Numbered from the stretch's first letter, positions 1 through 8,477 are shown. The stretch: 64,000 bases of DNA from Euryarchaeota archaeon UBA24 (GCA_002503845.1 DASO01000001.1:6818-70817); one strand, 5' to 3'. Translations and numbers: made by a program. Notes: generated from the sequence alone by a model not told the origin.

Positions 1-1570
1 TGAGTGCATCTTCCAGTGGAGTTGGTGCGATGTTTTTCCCAGTTGAAAGGACCAATATTTCCTTGATACGTTCTAAAAATGTCACATACCCGTCGGGTTC
101 TAGTAAAACCATATCTCCCGTTTTGAACCAATCGCCTTCGAAGGATTCTTTTGTTTCTTTGGGTTTATTCCAATATCCAGAAAAAACACTAGGGCCACGA
201 ACGAGAAGTTCCCCAACTTCACCTAAAGTTGAAAATTCAGAATCTTTTCCAGAGGTAGGGTCTATTTTAATTTCGAGATTTGATAAAGGAGGACCGACAG
301 ATCCTATACGTGGAGCGTCGGGGTGATTAACAGTGATTACAGGAGAAGTTTCAGATAGACCATATCCTTCCAAAACTAAAATACCGGCCCCATGGTATAG
401 TGCGCATAAATCTTTAGAGAGTTTTCCCCCACCGCTTATTAAAAATTGGATATTCCCCCCAAGTGCGCTTTTAACTTTAGAATAGACAAGTCGATTGGCT
501 ATGGCATGTTTAATTGATAAAGCAGGGTTTAGATTGGTTGAATGTGCTTTTTGTTTGGCTATTTTAACCGCCCAATTGAAGATTCGTAATTTTGCAGAAG
601 ATGCGGATGCTTGGTCCCTCATTGCAACATACATTTTTTCATATACACGGGGGACACTGGATCCTGCGGTTGGGCGGACTTGAAGAAAATCCTCTTTGAG
701 TGTGTCAGGACTTTCGGCATAGGCTATTGTTGCGCCACTTTGGAGCATTAGGAAATGCCCCGCCATTCGTTCCAAGATATGTGACAAAGGTAGGAAAGAG
801 AGAATTCGAGTAGAACTATCAAGAGTGGGGGATCCGGGGTTGCTGCTACGAGGGCCAAACCGTAACTGAGAATAATCAACATTGGATTTTATATTCGAAT
901 GAGTCAACATGACTCCTTTTGGGACCCCCGTCGTGCCGGAAGTGTATACCAATGTTGCGAGGTCAGAGGGGGATTGTGCGTCGATCCAAGATTTATATTT
1001 AGAATCTTTGAAAGATTTCTTTCCAAGGGAATAGACATCCCCAAGGGTGAGAACTTTTTTGGGGTGTTTTGAAGAAAGAGCGTCGATACTGATGATGAAT
1101 TTAAGAGATTTTGCGCTTTTTGTTTTTAATACTTTTTTTACTAAATCTTCATTTTCTGCTATGATCCCTATGGATTTTGAATCAGTGAGCAGATAGTCGA
1201 TCATGGAGGGAGAGGAATTTGGATAAATAGTAACAGGGACCCCTCCTGCAGATAAAATGGATAGGTCTGATTGTGCCCACTCCATCCTAGTATTGGAAAA
1301 TATTGCGACTTTACTTCCTTTTCTAAGGCCCAAATCACGTAACCCGGTCGCGATGTACTGGACAGTTGAATTTAAAGTGGAGTAGCTTAATGTGGCAAAT
1401 TCATTGACTTTTGCAGGGGGGAAAGCGATTTTTGATAAACTTCGGTTATAAATACCACCTTTATACATTTGAGCAGGTAGGTCTTTATGTAATTTTGCGC
1501 TCTCCGCGAACATTTTTGATAGTGTCAAATCCCCAAGTAGAGTTCCTTGTCCGATGTCTTTCCAACTCAT
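1..1570 (-). CDS. AMP-forming acyl-CoA synthetase (long-chain fatty-acid type), C-terminus cut by window edge
   Basis: Read directly on the minus strand from an ATG at 1570; 523 residues are open to the window edge, so only the very C-terminus is missing. The protein carries the ANL-superfamily signatures in order: the ATP-binding loop YTSGTTGVPKG near residue 207, GYGLSE near 402 and the GDWFKTGD adenylation/hinge motif near 480. These identify an enzyme that activates a carboxylic acid, probably a medium- or long-chain fatty acid, to acyl-AMP and then acyl-CoA. An ATG further upstream (1597) runs into a stop after five codons, so 1570 is the start. The substrate cannot be read from the sequence. 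It is divergent from the MFS gene at 1667. Confidence 0.93.
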   Translation of the reverse strand, partial: MSWKDIGQGTLLGDLTLSKMFAESAKLHKDLPAQMYKGGIYNRSLSKIAFPPAKVNEFATLSYSTLNSTVQYIATGLRDLGLRKGSKVAIFSNTRMEWAQSDLSILSAGGVPVTIYPNSSPSMIDYLLTDSKSIGIIAENEDLVKKVLKTKSAKSLKFIISIDALSSKHPKKVLTLGDVYSLGKKSFKDSKYKSWIDAQSPSDLATLVYTSGTTGVPKGVMLTHSNIKSNVDYSQLRFGPRSSNPGSPTLDSSTRILSFLPLSHILERMAGHFLMLQSGATIAYAESPDTLKEDFLQVRPTAGSSVPRVYEKMYVAMRDQASASSAKLRIFNWAVKIAKQKAHSTNLNPALSIKHAIANRLVYSKVKSALGGNIQFLISGGGKLSKDLCALYHGAGILVLEGYGLSETSPVITVNHPDAPRIGSVGPPLSNLEIKIDPTSGKDSEFSTLGEVGELLVRGPSVFSGYWNKPKETKESFEGDWFKTGDMVLLEPDGYVTFLERIKEILVLSTGKNIAPTPLEDAL

Positions 1571-1666
1571 GAAGAAATGTTATGGTTCACGTAGCATGAG
1601 TCTTACCCTAGATTTAAAGGTAGGCGGTTTAAATTACACATAGGTTTAACGGTTAATAGCATAATA

Positions 1667-2890
1667 ATGGGAATTTATACAAAAATGGGGAGGGTATTCG
1701 GAGGATATCGGGGGAAAATGTTGGTTATTGTTGCGATGGGGTGGGCGATAACACAGACGGGTAGATTCTTACTACCCCCTTTGTTGCCAATCATAATGGA
1801 AGAGGTAGAAATATCGGTGTTAATTGCAGGGGTGGTTTTAACAATTATGCAAGTGGTATATGCAATCGCACAGTACCCAAGTGGGAAGTTGTCGGATTGG
1901 AGTGGCAGACCAATTATTATAATTCCAGGAATGATTCTGATAGGGTTGAGTTTTTTCATTATTGCAGGGATAACAACTACATTTATGTTGGTGTTTGCAG
2001 TGGCATTGTTAGGACTAGGAAGGGCCATGTATAATGTTCCTTCAAGGGCTTTGATTTCAGATTTATATACAGGGAGGAGGGGAAGGGCCATGGGTATATT
2101 TACAGCGGGGAGTGATTTGGGAGGCATCTTTGCAGGGATACTTTCAATTATTTTGGCGATGGTATATTTGGTATTGGTAGAAGGCATACCCAATTGGAGA
2201 ATTGTTATGGGTATTTGTGGGATTGCTAGTTTTGTGTTGGTAGGAACTTTCGTGGGGATAAATCGAGAAAAGTATAAATGGGATTGGAGAATTGCAAAAA
2301 AGGTGAAATCGTCGGTGAAAGATGATGTGAGGTATATAGTAGGTGAGAGAGATCAAAGGGAAACTATCTTGGCTTTTGCTTTGTTTATTTTCGTTGCCAC
2401 TGCGATGGTGAATTTTCTTCCATTATATTTGATAGAAGGGAAAGATTTTGAGATAGAGATTGCGGGATCTATTTTTGGTTGGTTTTTTTTATTAGGGATG
2501 GTGGTTAAACCGATAATAGGGGCGTTATCAGACCGTGCCCCCAGGTATTTAATTTCAATAGGAGGGTTATTTGTAAGTGCAGGGGGGGTCGGTTTGTTAA
2601 TCATTGTGGACTCAGTGGTAGGAGTAATGATTGCCATTGCCATTTTTGCAATAGGATATAAAGGACAATTTCCAGTTATTGATGCTATTTTGATGGATTC
2701 GGCGCCGGAAAGCTCGACGGGGAGTCACATAGGTGCGGCGAGGAGTATATTCTTCACATTAGGGGGGTTGGGCGCGGCGTACATGGGATTTGCAATACAA
2801 AATTATAGTTATACAGTGGGAATGGCAGGGTTGGGAGTGGGTTTATTACTTGCAGCTTTGTTATTAATTCGAAACTATCAGAATTCGTAG
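1667..2890 (+). CDS. MFS transporter, 12 TM
   Basis: A 407-residue integral membrane protein with about twelve hydrophobic segments, a central cytoplasmic loop (about residues 198-225) and the MFS loop 2-3 signature (SGKLSDWSGRPIII, about residues 73-86). It belongs to the major facilitator superfamily of proton- or solute-coupled transporters. The substrate is unknown. It is divergent from the acyl-CoA synthetase and convergent with the MBL hydrolase, so it looks monocistronic. Its + strand is extremely G-rich, with many GGG and GGGG runs; genes right of the origin lack this. Confidence 0.9.
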   Translation: MGIYTKMGRVFGGYRGKMLVIVAMGWAITQTGRFLLPPLLPIIMEEVEISVLIAGVVLTIMQVVYAIAQYPSGKLSDWSGRPIIIIPGMILIGLSFFIIAGITTTFMLVFAVALLGLGRAMYNVPSRALISDLYTGRRGRAMGIFTAGSDLGGIFAGILSIILAMVYLVLVEGIPNWRIVMGICGIASFVLVGTFVGINREKYKWDWRIAKKVKSSVKDDVRYIVGERDQRETILAFALFIFVATAMVNFLPLYLIEGKDFEIEIAGSIFGWFFLLGMVVKPIIGALSDRAPRYLISIGGLFVSAGGVGLLIIVDSVVGVMIAIAIFAIGYKGQFPVIDAILMDSAPESSTGSHIGAARSIFFTLGGLGAAYMGFAIQNYSYTVGMAGLGVGLLLAALLLIRNYQNS

Positions 2891-2903
2891 ATATGAGAAG
2901 GAA

Positions 2904-3575
2904 TTATTTGGGGAAAATGGGAGTTCCAATCTGATAAGAGGACGTGGGTTTTCCAGGGAAGTTGACGTATCGGTCTAATTTATCATAAGCATCCTCCAAT
3001 ACATTTGAACCATGGAAAAGGAGTGCTGAATTGAAATTATATTGTAGTATTTTCTCCAAAGTTTCTTCTGCTTGGTTTAAATTTACAGTATGGACAGCGG
3101 GTGGGAGGTGGAATTGGCCAGCTGGAAGCCCCCGTTGATCGGCTCCAGAGATTGCATCTCCGGGTATGAGGATTTTGGCTTTTTCATCTATTAAACCATA
3201 ATTATCATTTTTATGACCGGGGAGATATATCGTCTGGAACCTACCAATCTGTTCCCCTTCTTGGTACCGGTAGTCGGGGGTGTGTTCGGAGGGGAAATCG
3301 GACTCCACAGGGACCCAAGTTTCTACATCATAAGTGTCGACTAACGCGTCGAAAGCGCCTACGTGGTCTCCATCCCCATGGGTGATGATTAACCTACCAG
3401 GTGTTAGGCCAGATTCTTCAATTCCTTTGAGCAATGCCTCGATAGTATCTCTTCGGGCACAATCAACTAAAGTTGGGACATCGTCATCGAATAGATATGC
3501 ACGGTATCGGTTGTTTCCTTCAGCGACTAGACAGGTTATGTCATAAACACCTGGAAAAATTTCTTCAACAGACAT
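2904..3575 (-). CDS. MBL-fold metallo-hydrolase
   Basis: 223 residues with the metallo-beta-lactamase fold order: an N-terminal beta sandwich, the metal motif THGDGDHVGAF (about residues 64-74), a downstream GDAISG aspartate (about 139-144) and a C-terminal LFHGS histidine (about 186-190). The usual motif is HxHxDH; here the second histidine is Asp (HGDGDH). Such proteins hydrolyse thioesters, lactones or phosphodiesters, but no substrate can be assigned. It is divergent from the cupin gene at 3674, with an AT-rich promoter region between them. Confidence 0.87.
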   Translation of the reverse strand: MSVEEIFPGVYDITCLVAEGNNRYRAYLFDDDVPTLVDCARRDTIEALLKGIEESGLTPGRLIITHGDGDHVGAFDALVDTYDVETWVPVESDFPSEHTPDYRYQEGEQIGRFQTIYLPGHKNDNYGLIDEKAKILIPGDAISGADQRGLPAGQFHLPPAVHTVNLNQAEETLEKILQYNFNSALLFHGSNVLEDAYDKLDRYVNFPGKPTSSYQIGTPIFPK

Positions 3576-3673
3576 ACTATAGATATTAATGTCGAAGATA
3601 ATGATAGTTATCCTTTAAATTAAATTTTTAAAAAATGTGTTTGTTTTAAGTTGATCGGGGGAATATTGCAAAT

Positions 3674-4042
3674 ATGGAAAAATATAAAATAGCGTCTATT
3701 GAGGAGATGGAGAAGGTAAAATCGAAATTTACTGAGGTTTTTAATTCAGGTTTGACAGAGGTATTGGAATTAAAAACTATGAGGGGGAAATTTTGGTTTG
3801 TCCCACCAGGAGAAGAGATAGTTTTCCACAAACATGGCGTCCAAGAAGAAATATATTATCAGATAAAAGGACCAGGTAAGATATTATTTGGAGAGAATAG
3901 AGAAGAGGTAGTTGAAGTGCCAGAGGGATCCATAGTTAGTGTCCCTCCAGAAACGTGGAGGCAAGTGATAAACGACACAGAAGAAGAACATATTTGGCTT
4001 ATAATAGGTTCGCCCCCAATAGATAAAGATGGAATTCATTGA
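3674..4042 (+). CDS. Cupin-domain protein
   Basis: A 122-residue single-domain cupin. The metal-binding pattern is visible as VFHKHGVQEEIYYQIKGPG around residues 51-69 (His, His, Glu ligands) followed by the second cupin motif with a conserved proline (VPEGSIVSVPPE). Small cupins of this kind can be isomerases, dioxygenases or metal-dependent binding proteins; nothing here decides between these. An AT-rich tract at about 3615-3640, roughly 30 nt before the ATG, probably holds the TATA box, consistent with a leaderless transcript. Confidence 0.85.
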   Translation: MEKYKIASIEEMEKVKSKFTEVFNSGLTEVLELKTMRGKFWFVPPGEEIVFHKHGVQEEIYYQIKGPGKILFGENREEVVEVPEGSIVSVPPETWRQVINDTEEEHIWLIIGSPPIDKDGIH

Positions 4043-4095
4043 TCAAATTTAGTGAGTGTGTAAAATTCTCTAAATTTTTTCTTTTATAATTAATT

Positions 4096-5022
4096 ATGAA
4101 TCAAAAAAATCTGTTAAATGTTATTGGGAATACCCCAATAATCAAACTGAATAAAATAGTTCCAGTAGATGCTGCGGAGGTTTGGGTTAAACTAGAGGGG
4201 TTGAATCCAACAGGATCTTATAAAGATCGACTTGCCATGTCAATTTTACAAAATGCACTCGAACGGGGGGATGTCCAAACAGGGCAGAGGGTAGTGGAAT
4301 ATACCGGAGGGAGTACAGGAACTTCATTAGCATTTGTTTCTGCAATTCTTGGTTTGGAATTTACCGCAGTATTTTCTAATGCTTTTGCAAAAGCAAAACA
4401 ACAATCAATGGAAGCTTTTGGAGCGGAGGTAGTTGTGATAAACAGTCCAGGGGGTAAAATTACACCAGAATTAATTCAAAAAATGAAAAACAAAGCGTAT
4501 GAGTTGGCCGAACAGCCAAATACTTTTTATGCGGATCAATTTAATTCTCCAGATATTAAAAACGGATATGAATCACTGGGAGTGGAAATAGCCAGTCAAC
4601 TAGAAAATAAAGCAGATGTATTGTGTGCTGCCGTGGGGACAGGTGGTGCATTGATGGGAACATATTCGGGCATGGTTAGTTCGGGTATGGATCCGAAGTT
4701 AATTGCTTTAGAACCATTACAATCTCCTTTGTTAACCACAGGAGAGGGGGGGGCGCATAGGGTAGAGGGTATTGGGCTTGGATTTGAACCTCCATTTTTA
4801 GATAAAGAAAAAGTAGATGAGATGCGGGCAATAGATGAAGAAGACGCATTTGAGATGTGTAGATTATTAGCTAAAGAAGAAGGTATCCTGGGAGGAGGTT
4901 CTACTGGGTTAAATGTTTGTGCAGCAATTGAAATAGCTAAAGAAATTGGACCGGGTAAAAGGGTTGTAACTTTAAATTGTGATAATGGATTGAAATATCT
5001 GGGTGGGTATATTTATTCGTGA
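4096..5022 (+). CDS. PLP-dependent cysteine synthase family protein
   Basis: 308 residues, the full length of the cysteine synthase / cystathionine beta-synthase catalytic fold. The PLP lysine lies in NPTGSYKDR (about residues 37-45), the substrate/phosphate loop is TGGSTGTS (about 73-80), and the second glycine loop is GTGGALMG (about 180-187). The family makes cysteine from O-acetylserine or O-phosphoserine and sulfide, or related beta-replacement products. The GSYKDR variant differs from the SVKDR usual in bacterial CysK, so the acceptor substrate is uncertain. It is convergent with the oap genes, with only 20 nt between the stop codons. Confidence 0.9.
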   Translation: MNQKNLLNVIGNTPIIKLNKIVPVDAAEVWVKLEGLNPTGSYKDRLAMSILQNALERGDVQTGQRVVEYTGGSTGTSLAFVSAILGLEFTAVFSNAFAKAKQQSMEAFGAEVVVINSPGGKITPELIQKMKNKAYELAEQPNTFYADQFNSPDIKNGYESLGVEIASQLENKADVLCAAVGTGGALMGTYSGMVSSGMDPKLIALEPLQSPLLTTGEGGAHRVEGIGLGFEPPFLDKEKVDEMRAIDEEDAFEMCRLLAKEEGILGGGSTGLNVCAAIEIAKEIGPGKRVVTLNCDNGLKYLGGYIYS

Positions 5023-5042
5023 GGGGTATGGGAATAAAATAA

Positions 5043-5453
5043 TTAGATATACCCAGGGACTTGGATCACATAATGCCCATCTTCTTGAATTGCAATAATA
5101 CATTCATCTCGGTTGTATAGCTCCATTAAATTGAGTTCGTACTGGCCCGGTTCAAGAATTTTAATACTTTCAAATTGAGTACTCAACTCAACTTGGAGTT
5201 TTTCTATATATTCAGGGGAGGGGGGAGAAGGAGTAGGAGGTTCGTAATGATAATTTAAATTTAAATTTTGAGGAGAAGAAGGGGGAGAGTGGTCTGGGGG
5301 AGCTTCAATGATTGATGATTTATGGAAAAGTTCGGGGTCGGCCCCAATGGGAATGAATTGAAATTTCTTCCCCCCACAAACAGTGCAGCCAGCTAGCATT
5401 TTTTTGGAGCCATCAGAAAATAATTCCCCACAACTAGTACATTGGTGTGGCAT
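5043..5453 (-). CDS. oapC: Origin-associated zinc-ribbon protein OapC
   Basis: 136 residues: an N-terminal zinc ribbon (CTSCGELF at residues 5-12, then CTVCGGKKF at about 22-30), a proline/serine-rich linker of about 40 residues, and a conserved C-terminal beta segment (about 98-136) ending in HYVIQVPGY. It is last in a three-gene unit, its ATG overlapping the oapB stop as TAATG. This gene order and the position beside orc1 match the haloarchaeal oapABC genes at oriC1. Their molecular role is not established; the link with the origin is positional. Confidence 0.83.
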   Translation of the reverse strand: MPHQCTSCGELFSDGSKKMLAGCTVCGGKKFQFIPIGADPELFHKSSIIEAPPDHSPPSSPQNLNLNYHYEPPTPSPPSPEYIEKLQVELSTQFESIKILEPGQYELNLMELYNRDECIIAIQEDGHYVIQVPGYI

Positions 5454-5842
5454 TAGCTTTGAGATATGAAAGTTGTTATCAACTTTTCATCTTTATGAAG
5501 TGTTTCGATTCGGTTTGCAGGCCCGATGACAGTTAATTTGGAAGGTGTTCTTCTTCCCATTAACTTATTGATAAATGCAGACCCACTAGGGGTGGTGGGG
5601 AGGTGTGTTTCAATCTCAATTCCGGTGAATCCATCAGGATTAATTTCAGACATAGTTACCTCAATAAGTTTGGATTCTTCATCAGGTGAGAGGCCGGTTT
5701 CTAGTATAACAATTTTATCACTCCGAACACCATCTAAAATCATTCTAATTTTTTCCATCGTGGTTAGTTCATCCATTTTTTGGCTGCTAATTAGATCAAT
5801 TTGTATTCCAGTTTTTTGTTTTAATTTTTGCATAGTTATCAC
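5453..5842 (-). CDS. oapB: Origin-associated protein OapB (DUF2073 type)
   Basis: A 129-residue protein without a recognisable catalytic motif. It corresponds in size and position to the DUF2073 protein between the Era-like GTPase and the zinc-ribbon protein at haloarchaeal origins. It has a mixed alpha/beta pattern with a conserved-looking core (MEKIRMILDG near residues 28-37, EIETHLPTTPSG near 77-88). Translation starts at GTG 5842, which overlaps the oapA stop (GTGA), or at ATG 5833. Tight coupling to both neighbours indicates one operon. Confidence 0.82.
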   Translation of the reverse strand: MITMQKLKQKTGIQIDLISSQKMDELTTMEKIRMILDGVRSDKIVILETGLSPDEESKLIEVTMSEINPDGFTGIEIETHLPTTPSGSAFINKLMGRRTPSKLTVIGPANRIETLHKDEKLITTFISQS

Positions 5843-6483
5843 CCGAAATAATCTGCTATTTTATCATACACTTCATCCATATTTTCCCCTTCTAATGCAG
5901 ATAGTGGTACGGTTTTGTGTTGGGGAAAGGATTGTTCAATTAAAGTTGGATCTGACTTCTTCAGATCAATCTTATTAGCAAAAATTAGAACGGGTAGTTT
6001 CCTACTTTCTATAATGCCAATCAACATTGTGTTGACTTGAGTGAATGGATCTTGTGTGGAATCTAACACATAAATTACCCCATCAATATCTTCACGCAAC
6101 CAATGCATAGCTTCTGCAACTCCTTCGGTGGCTTCGCGGGAACGGCGTATCGCGTCTTTCTTAGACATTCCAAAATCAAGAAATTCACGATAATCAATTT
6201 TGGTGGTCACACCGGGAGTGTCTACGATATCGATAGTGACAATTTTACCATTCCGTTCGATTTCTATATTCTCTTTTCTTCGAGCCCTACGGGTCTCGTG
6301 GGGAATTTTACTTTCTGCCCCAACAATATCACCAGTCCAGTCTCGTACTATACGATTTGCGAGTGTTGTTTTTCCTGCGTTTGGTGGACCATATATCCCA
6401 ATACGTTTTGGTTTGGACCCAGAAAAAAGTTTATCCGTCGCTCGCGAAATGCTATCTCTAAGTTGTTTTAGTAAACCCATCAT
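5839..6483 (-). CDS. oapA: Era-like GTPase OapA, first gene of the origin-associated operon
   Basis: 214 residues with a complete small-GTPase core: G1 GPPNAGKTT (about 31-39), G3 DTPGV (about 87-91), G4 NKID (about 167-170) and a plausible G5 SALEG (about 194-198). It resembles Era/Obg-type translation-factor-class GTPases rather than Ras. It heads oapABC and is divergent from orc1 across the origin region. A GTPase encoded at the origin could couple initiation to cell state, but that is inference. A 20-bp inverted repeat overlaps its presumed TATA element (6506-6525). Confidence 0.87.
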   Translation of the reverse strand: MMGLLKQLRDSISRATDKLFSGSKPKRIGIYGPPNAGKTTLANRIVRDWTGDIVGAESKIPHETRRARRKENIEIERNGKIVTIDIVDTPGVTTKIDYREFLDFGMSKKDAIRRSREATEGVAEAMHWLREDIDGVIYVLDSTQDPFTQVNTMLIGIIESRKLPVLIFANKIDLKKSDPTLIEQSFPQHKTVPLSALEGENMDEVYDKIADYFG

Positions 6484-6505
6484 TTACATTGCCTCACAGA
6501 TGAAA

Positions 6506-6525
6506 CCAAATTATACTATATTTGG
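6506..6525. promoter_or_regulatory. Inverted repeat over the oapABC promoter (operator candidate)
   Basis: Arms CCAAAT and ATTTGG flank the 8-nt centre TATACTAT. Read on the minus strand the centre gives a TATA-like stretch about 30 nt before the oapA ATG at 6483, so a dimeric regulator bound here would mask the promoter. The regulatory role is inferred from position only. Confidence 0.45.
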
Positions 6526-6568
6526 CATCTTCTCATCTATAACATAAATGCTATGTCTAATCACTTAA

Positions 6569-6590
6569 ACTTATGTCAGACATATGTCAG
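6569..6590 (+). repeat. Repeated TATGTCAG motif at the left origin edge
   Basis: TATGTCAG occurs twice with 3 nt between copies (6572-6579 and 6583-6590). The first copy lies in the 12-mer ACTTATGTCAGA (6569-6580), which recurs on the minus strand upstream of mcm at 39437-39448. Possibly a protein-binding site shared by the origin and mcm. Confidence 0.45.
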
Positions 6591-6613
6591 CCACATACGT
6601 TGTGCACAACGGT

Positions 6614-6636
6614 ACCCCTTCATTTCCGGTGGAATC
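6614..6636 (-). promoter_or_regulatory. ORB element (origin recognition box), minus orientation
   Basis: On the minus strand the site starts with a GGAA-type dyad core (TTCCACCGGAA) and ends with the G-run tail GAAGGGGT. It faces the ORB at 6817-6840 across the AT-rich segment. Orc1/Cdc6 binds such boxes in haloarchaea. Confidence 0.8.
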
Positions 6637-6639
6637 AAT

Positions 6640-6816
6640 TTTTTTGAAGTTTTTGTTGAGAATGGGAATAAATATATTTTATTTCATCTTTTTTTCGTTT
6701 GATTTTAAATGTTATTTTCATGTTTTTTTCGGTGAAATTTTTATCTTTTATAGAGATGAATCGTAATAAATATTTTCTTTTTAAAAATATAGATATAAAA
6801 AATAATTTAATAAATA
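6640..6816. other. AT-rich duplex unwinding element
   Basis: The stretch is nearly all A and T, with long T runs followed by A-rich DNA near the right end. It lies between the two inverted ORBs, where haloarchaeal origins melt first. Confidence 0.7.
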
Positions 6817-6840
6817 ATTCCAGTGGAAACGAAAGGGGGT
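6817..6840 (+). promoter_or_regulatory. ORB element, plus orientation
   Basis: It contains a perfect dyad TTCCA-G-TGGAA followed by ACGAAAGGGGGT, a near-consensus haloarchaeal ORB with its G-rich tail. It is the best ORB in the window and points towards orc1. Confidence 0.88.
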
Positions 6841-6862
6841 GGGGGACCATTTCTACTGGAAT
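6841..6862 (-). promoter_or_regulatory. Mini-ORB-like core, inverted
   Basis: Minus strand: TTCCAGTAGAAATGG, which has the ORB dyad (one mismatch in the second arm) but no G-rich tail. It is back to back with the ORB at 6817-6840 and forms an imperfect palindrome of about 46 bp with it. Confidence 0.55.
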
Positions 6863-6984
6863 TTTCAAAAACCATCTGTTATAAACAAACAACAAACCAA
6901 ACGATATCTGTTGATTTTATATAATTTATATATTTTGTATATACATTTTTATTTTTTAATAAATATTTTTAAAAGAAACCTTTA

Positions 6985-6998
6985 TTTCTATTGGAAAT
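6985..6998 (-). promoter_or_regulatory. Mini-ORB-like core near orc1
   Basis: The + strand reads TTTCTATTGGAAAT, the same core as the site at 6841-6862 (TTTCTACTGGAA). It lies about 45 nt before orc1 and could allow autoregulation by Orc1. A further half site, ACTGGAAAT, follows at 7012-7020. Confidence 0.4.
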
Positions 6999-7041
6999 AT
7001 ATGAAGATATTACTGGAAATTTATAAAAACGAGGCAAAATC

Positions 7042-8475
7042 ATGGACGACACTCCCAAAAACAATACCCAATATATTTCTAATCAAAATTCAAACCCCTC
7101 TATTACTGGTGGTTTGTTTGAAAATTTACTCAGTGTTGAACCAATTTTTAATAACAAAGAATTGTTAAGGCATTCTTTTACACCCGATACTCTACCCCAC
7201 CGCGATTCCCAAATTCAAACTTTAGCTAGCATCCTTGTAGCAGCACTCCGTGGAGATACTCCTTCAAATATCCTTATTTATGGGAAAACAGGAACTGGGA
7301 AAACAGCAAGTGTTAATTTTGTCACCCGTGAGTTGGAACAAACTTCTACTCATTATGATATCCCTTGTGACGTTAAATTCATCAACTGTGAAGTTGTTGA
7401 TACAAAATACCGAATTTTGGCAGAACTAGCTAATACTTTTATTGATAAAAATATAGAATATATACTTAAACAAATCTCCAAACTCGAGGTGTCTTTAACT
7501 AATTCTCCAAACACATTCCCCACCAACGACCAACAACTACAATTGGAGGAAATCTCCAAACTTAAAGACGATCTTAAGTCCTTCACAAAAGTACCCATGA
7601 CCGGATGGCCAACCGACACTGTATATTCCACCTTAGTCAAAGCGGTCGATTACCGAGAGCGCGTCGTTGTTATCATCCTCGATGAAATAGATAAACTTGT
7701 AGAAAAAAGTGGGGACGATATCCTTTATAATCTTTCCCGAATGAACTCCGATTTAGATCGATCTCGTGTGTCGATCAAAGGAATTTCCAACGATCTCACT
7801 TTTACAGACTACCTAGACCCCCGTGTTAAATCCTCATTAGGCGAGGAGGAGATAATCTTCCCTCCTTATGATGCACATCAATTAAATGATATACTCCAAA
7901 ATCGTGCAACAATCGCATTTAAAGAAGGTGTTTTGGCCCCTGGTGTAATCCGTATGTGCTCCGGATTCGCCGCACGAGAACATGGAGATGCACGACGCGC
8001 ACTGGATTTACTACGTACTGCTGGTGAGCTTGCAGAGCGCTCGGGTGGTAGTGAAGTAACCACCGATTATGTAGAAGCGGCACAGGAAAAAATAGAACTC
8101 GACCGGGTTATCGAAGTCATTCGAACTTTACCAGATCAATCTAAATTTGTACTTTTTACAATTCTAGTTTTAACCACAAAGGATGTTTCTCATATCACCA
8201 CGGGGGAAGTATATAATTTATATCGCCAACTTTGTAAAAACCAAGAATTAGATGTCCTAACCCATCGGAGGGTCACCGATCTAATTTCAGAATTGGATAT
8301 GTTAGGGATTGTAAATGCAATAGTTGTGAGCAAAGGTAGGTATGGGCGAACCAAACAAATCACTCTATCCGTTCCCCAAGCCCATGTTGAAAAAGAATTA
8401 CTATCCAACCAACGCAACCAACGTCTATTCGCCGGTTTGGAGGATATCTCTATTATTTTCCAAAGTCAATTTTAA
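7042..8475 (+). CDS. orc1: Orc1/Cdc6 replication initiator of the origin
   Basis: 477 residues: AAA+ ATPase with Walker A YGKTGTGKT (about residues 79-87), Walker B IILDEIDKL (about 211-219), a sensor/arginine region (DPRVKSS, about 258-264) and a C-terminal winged-helix domain (about 370-477) that binds ORB DNA. Its N-terminal segment (NKELLRHSFTP, LPHRDSQI) is typical of the archaeal initiators encoded at oriC1. It is longer than many Orc1 proteins because of an insertion of about 40 residues (about 140-180) between Walker A and B. A TATA-like TTTATAAAAA lies at 7020-7029. It would bind the adjacent ORBs and recruit MCM. Confidence 0.96.
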   Translation: MDDTPKNNTQYISNQNSNPSITGGLFENLLSVEPIFNNKELLRHSFTPDTLPHRDSQIQTLASILVAALRGDTPSNILIYGKTGTGKTASVNFVTRELEQTSTHYDIPCDVKFINCEVVDTKYRILAELANTFIDKNIEYILKQISKLEVSLTNSPNTFPTNDQQLQLEEISKLKDDLKSFTKVPMTGWPTDTVYSTLVKAVDYRERVVVIILDEIDKLVEKSGDDILYNLSRMNSDLDRSRVSIKGISNDLTFTDYLDPRVKSSLGEEEIIFPPYDAHQLNDILQNRATIAFKEGVLAPGVIRMCSGFAAREHGDARRALDLLRTAGELAERSGGSEVTTDYVEAAQEKIELDRVIEVIRTLPDQSKFVLFTILVLTTKDVSHITTGEVYNLYRQLCKNQELDVLTHRRVTDLISELDMLGIVNAIVVSKGRYGRTKQITLSVPQAHVEKELLSNQRNQRLFAGLEDISIIFQSQF

Positions 8476-8477
8476 AT

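Larger units (their letters stand above)
6484..7041. other. oriC1: Replication origin (oriC1-type) between oapA and orc1
   Basis: A 558-bp stretch without a credible gene, lying between the divergent oapABC operon and orc1. It contains two full ORB-like elements in opposite orientation (6614-6636 and 6817-6840) around an extremely AT-rich segment (about 6640-6816), plus weaker ORB-like cores at 6841-6862 and 6985-6998 and a second AT-rich tract at about 6900-6980. This architecture (ORBs flanking a duplex unwinding element next to the orc1 gene) is that of haloarchaeal oriC1. The strand composition of the window changes sign here as well. Short reading frames inside it are AT-rich noise. Confidence 0.88.

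Noticed and set aside
5526-5978. 150-codon reading frame antisense to oapB/oapA
   Set aside because: It is the reverse of two coupled genes with clear family assignment, and is only open because of base composition.
6584-7168. Short reading frames within the origin region on both strands
   Set aside because: All are AT-rich, overlap ORBs or the unwinding element, and look like no known protein.
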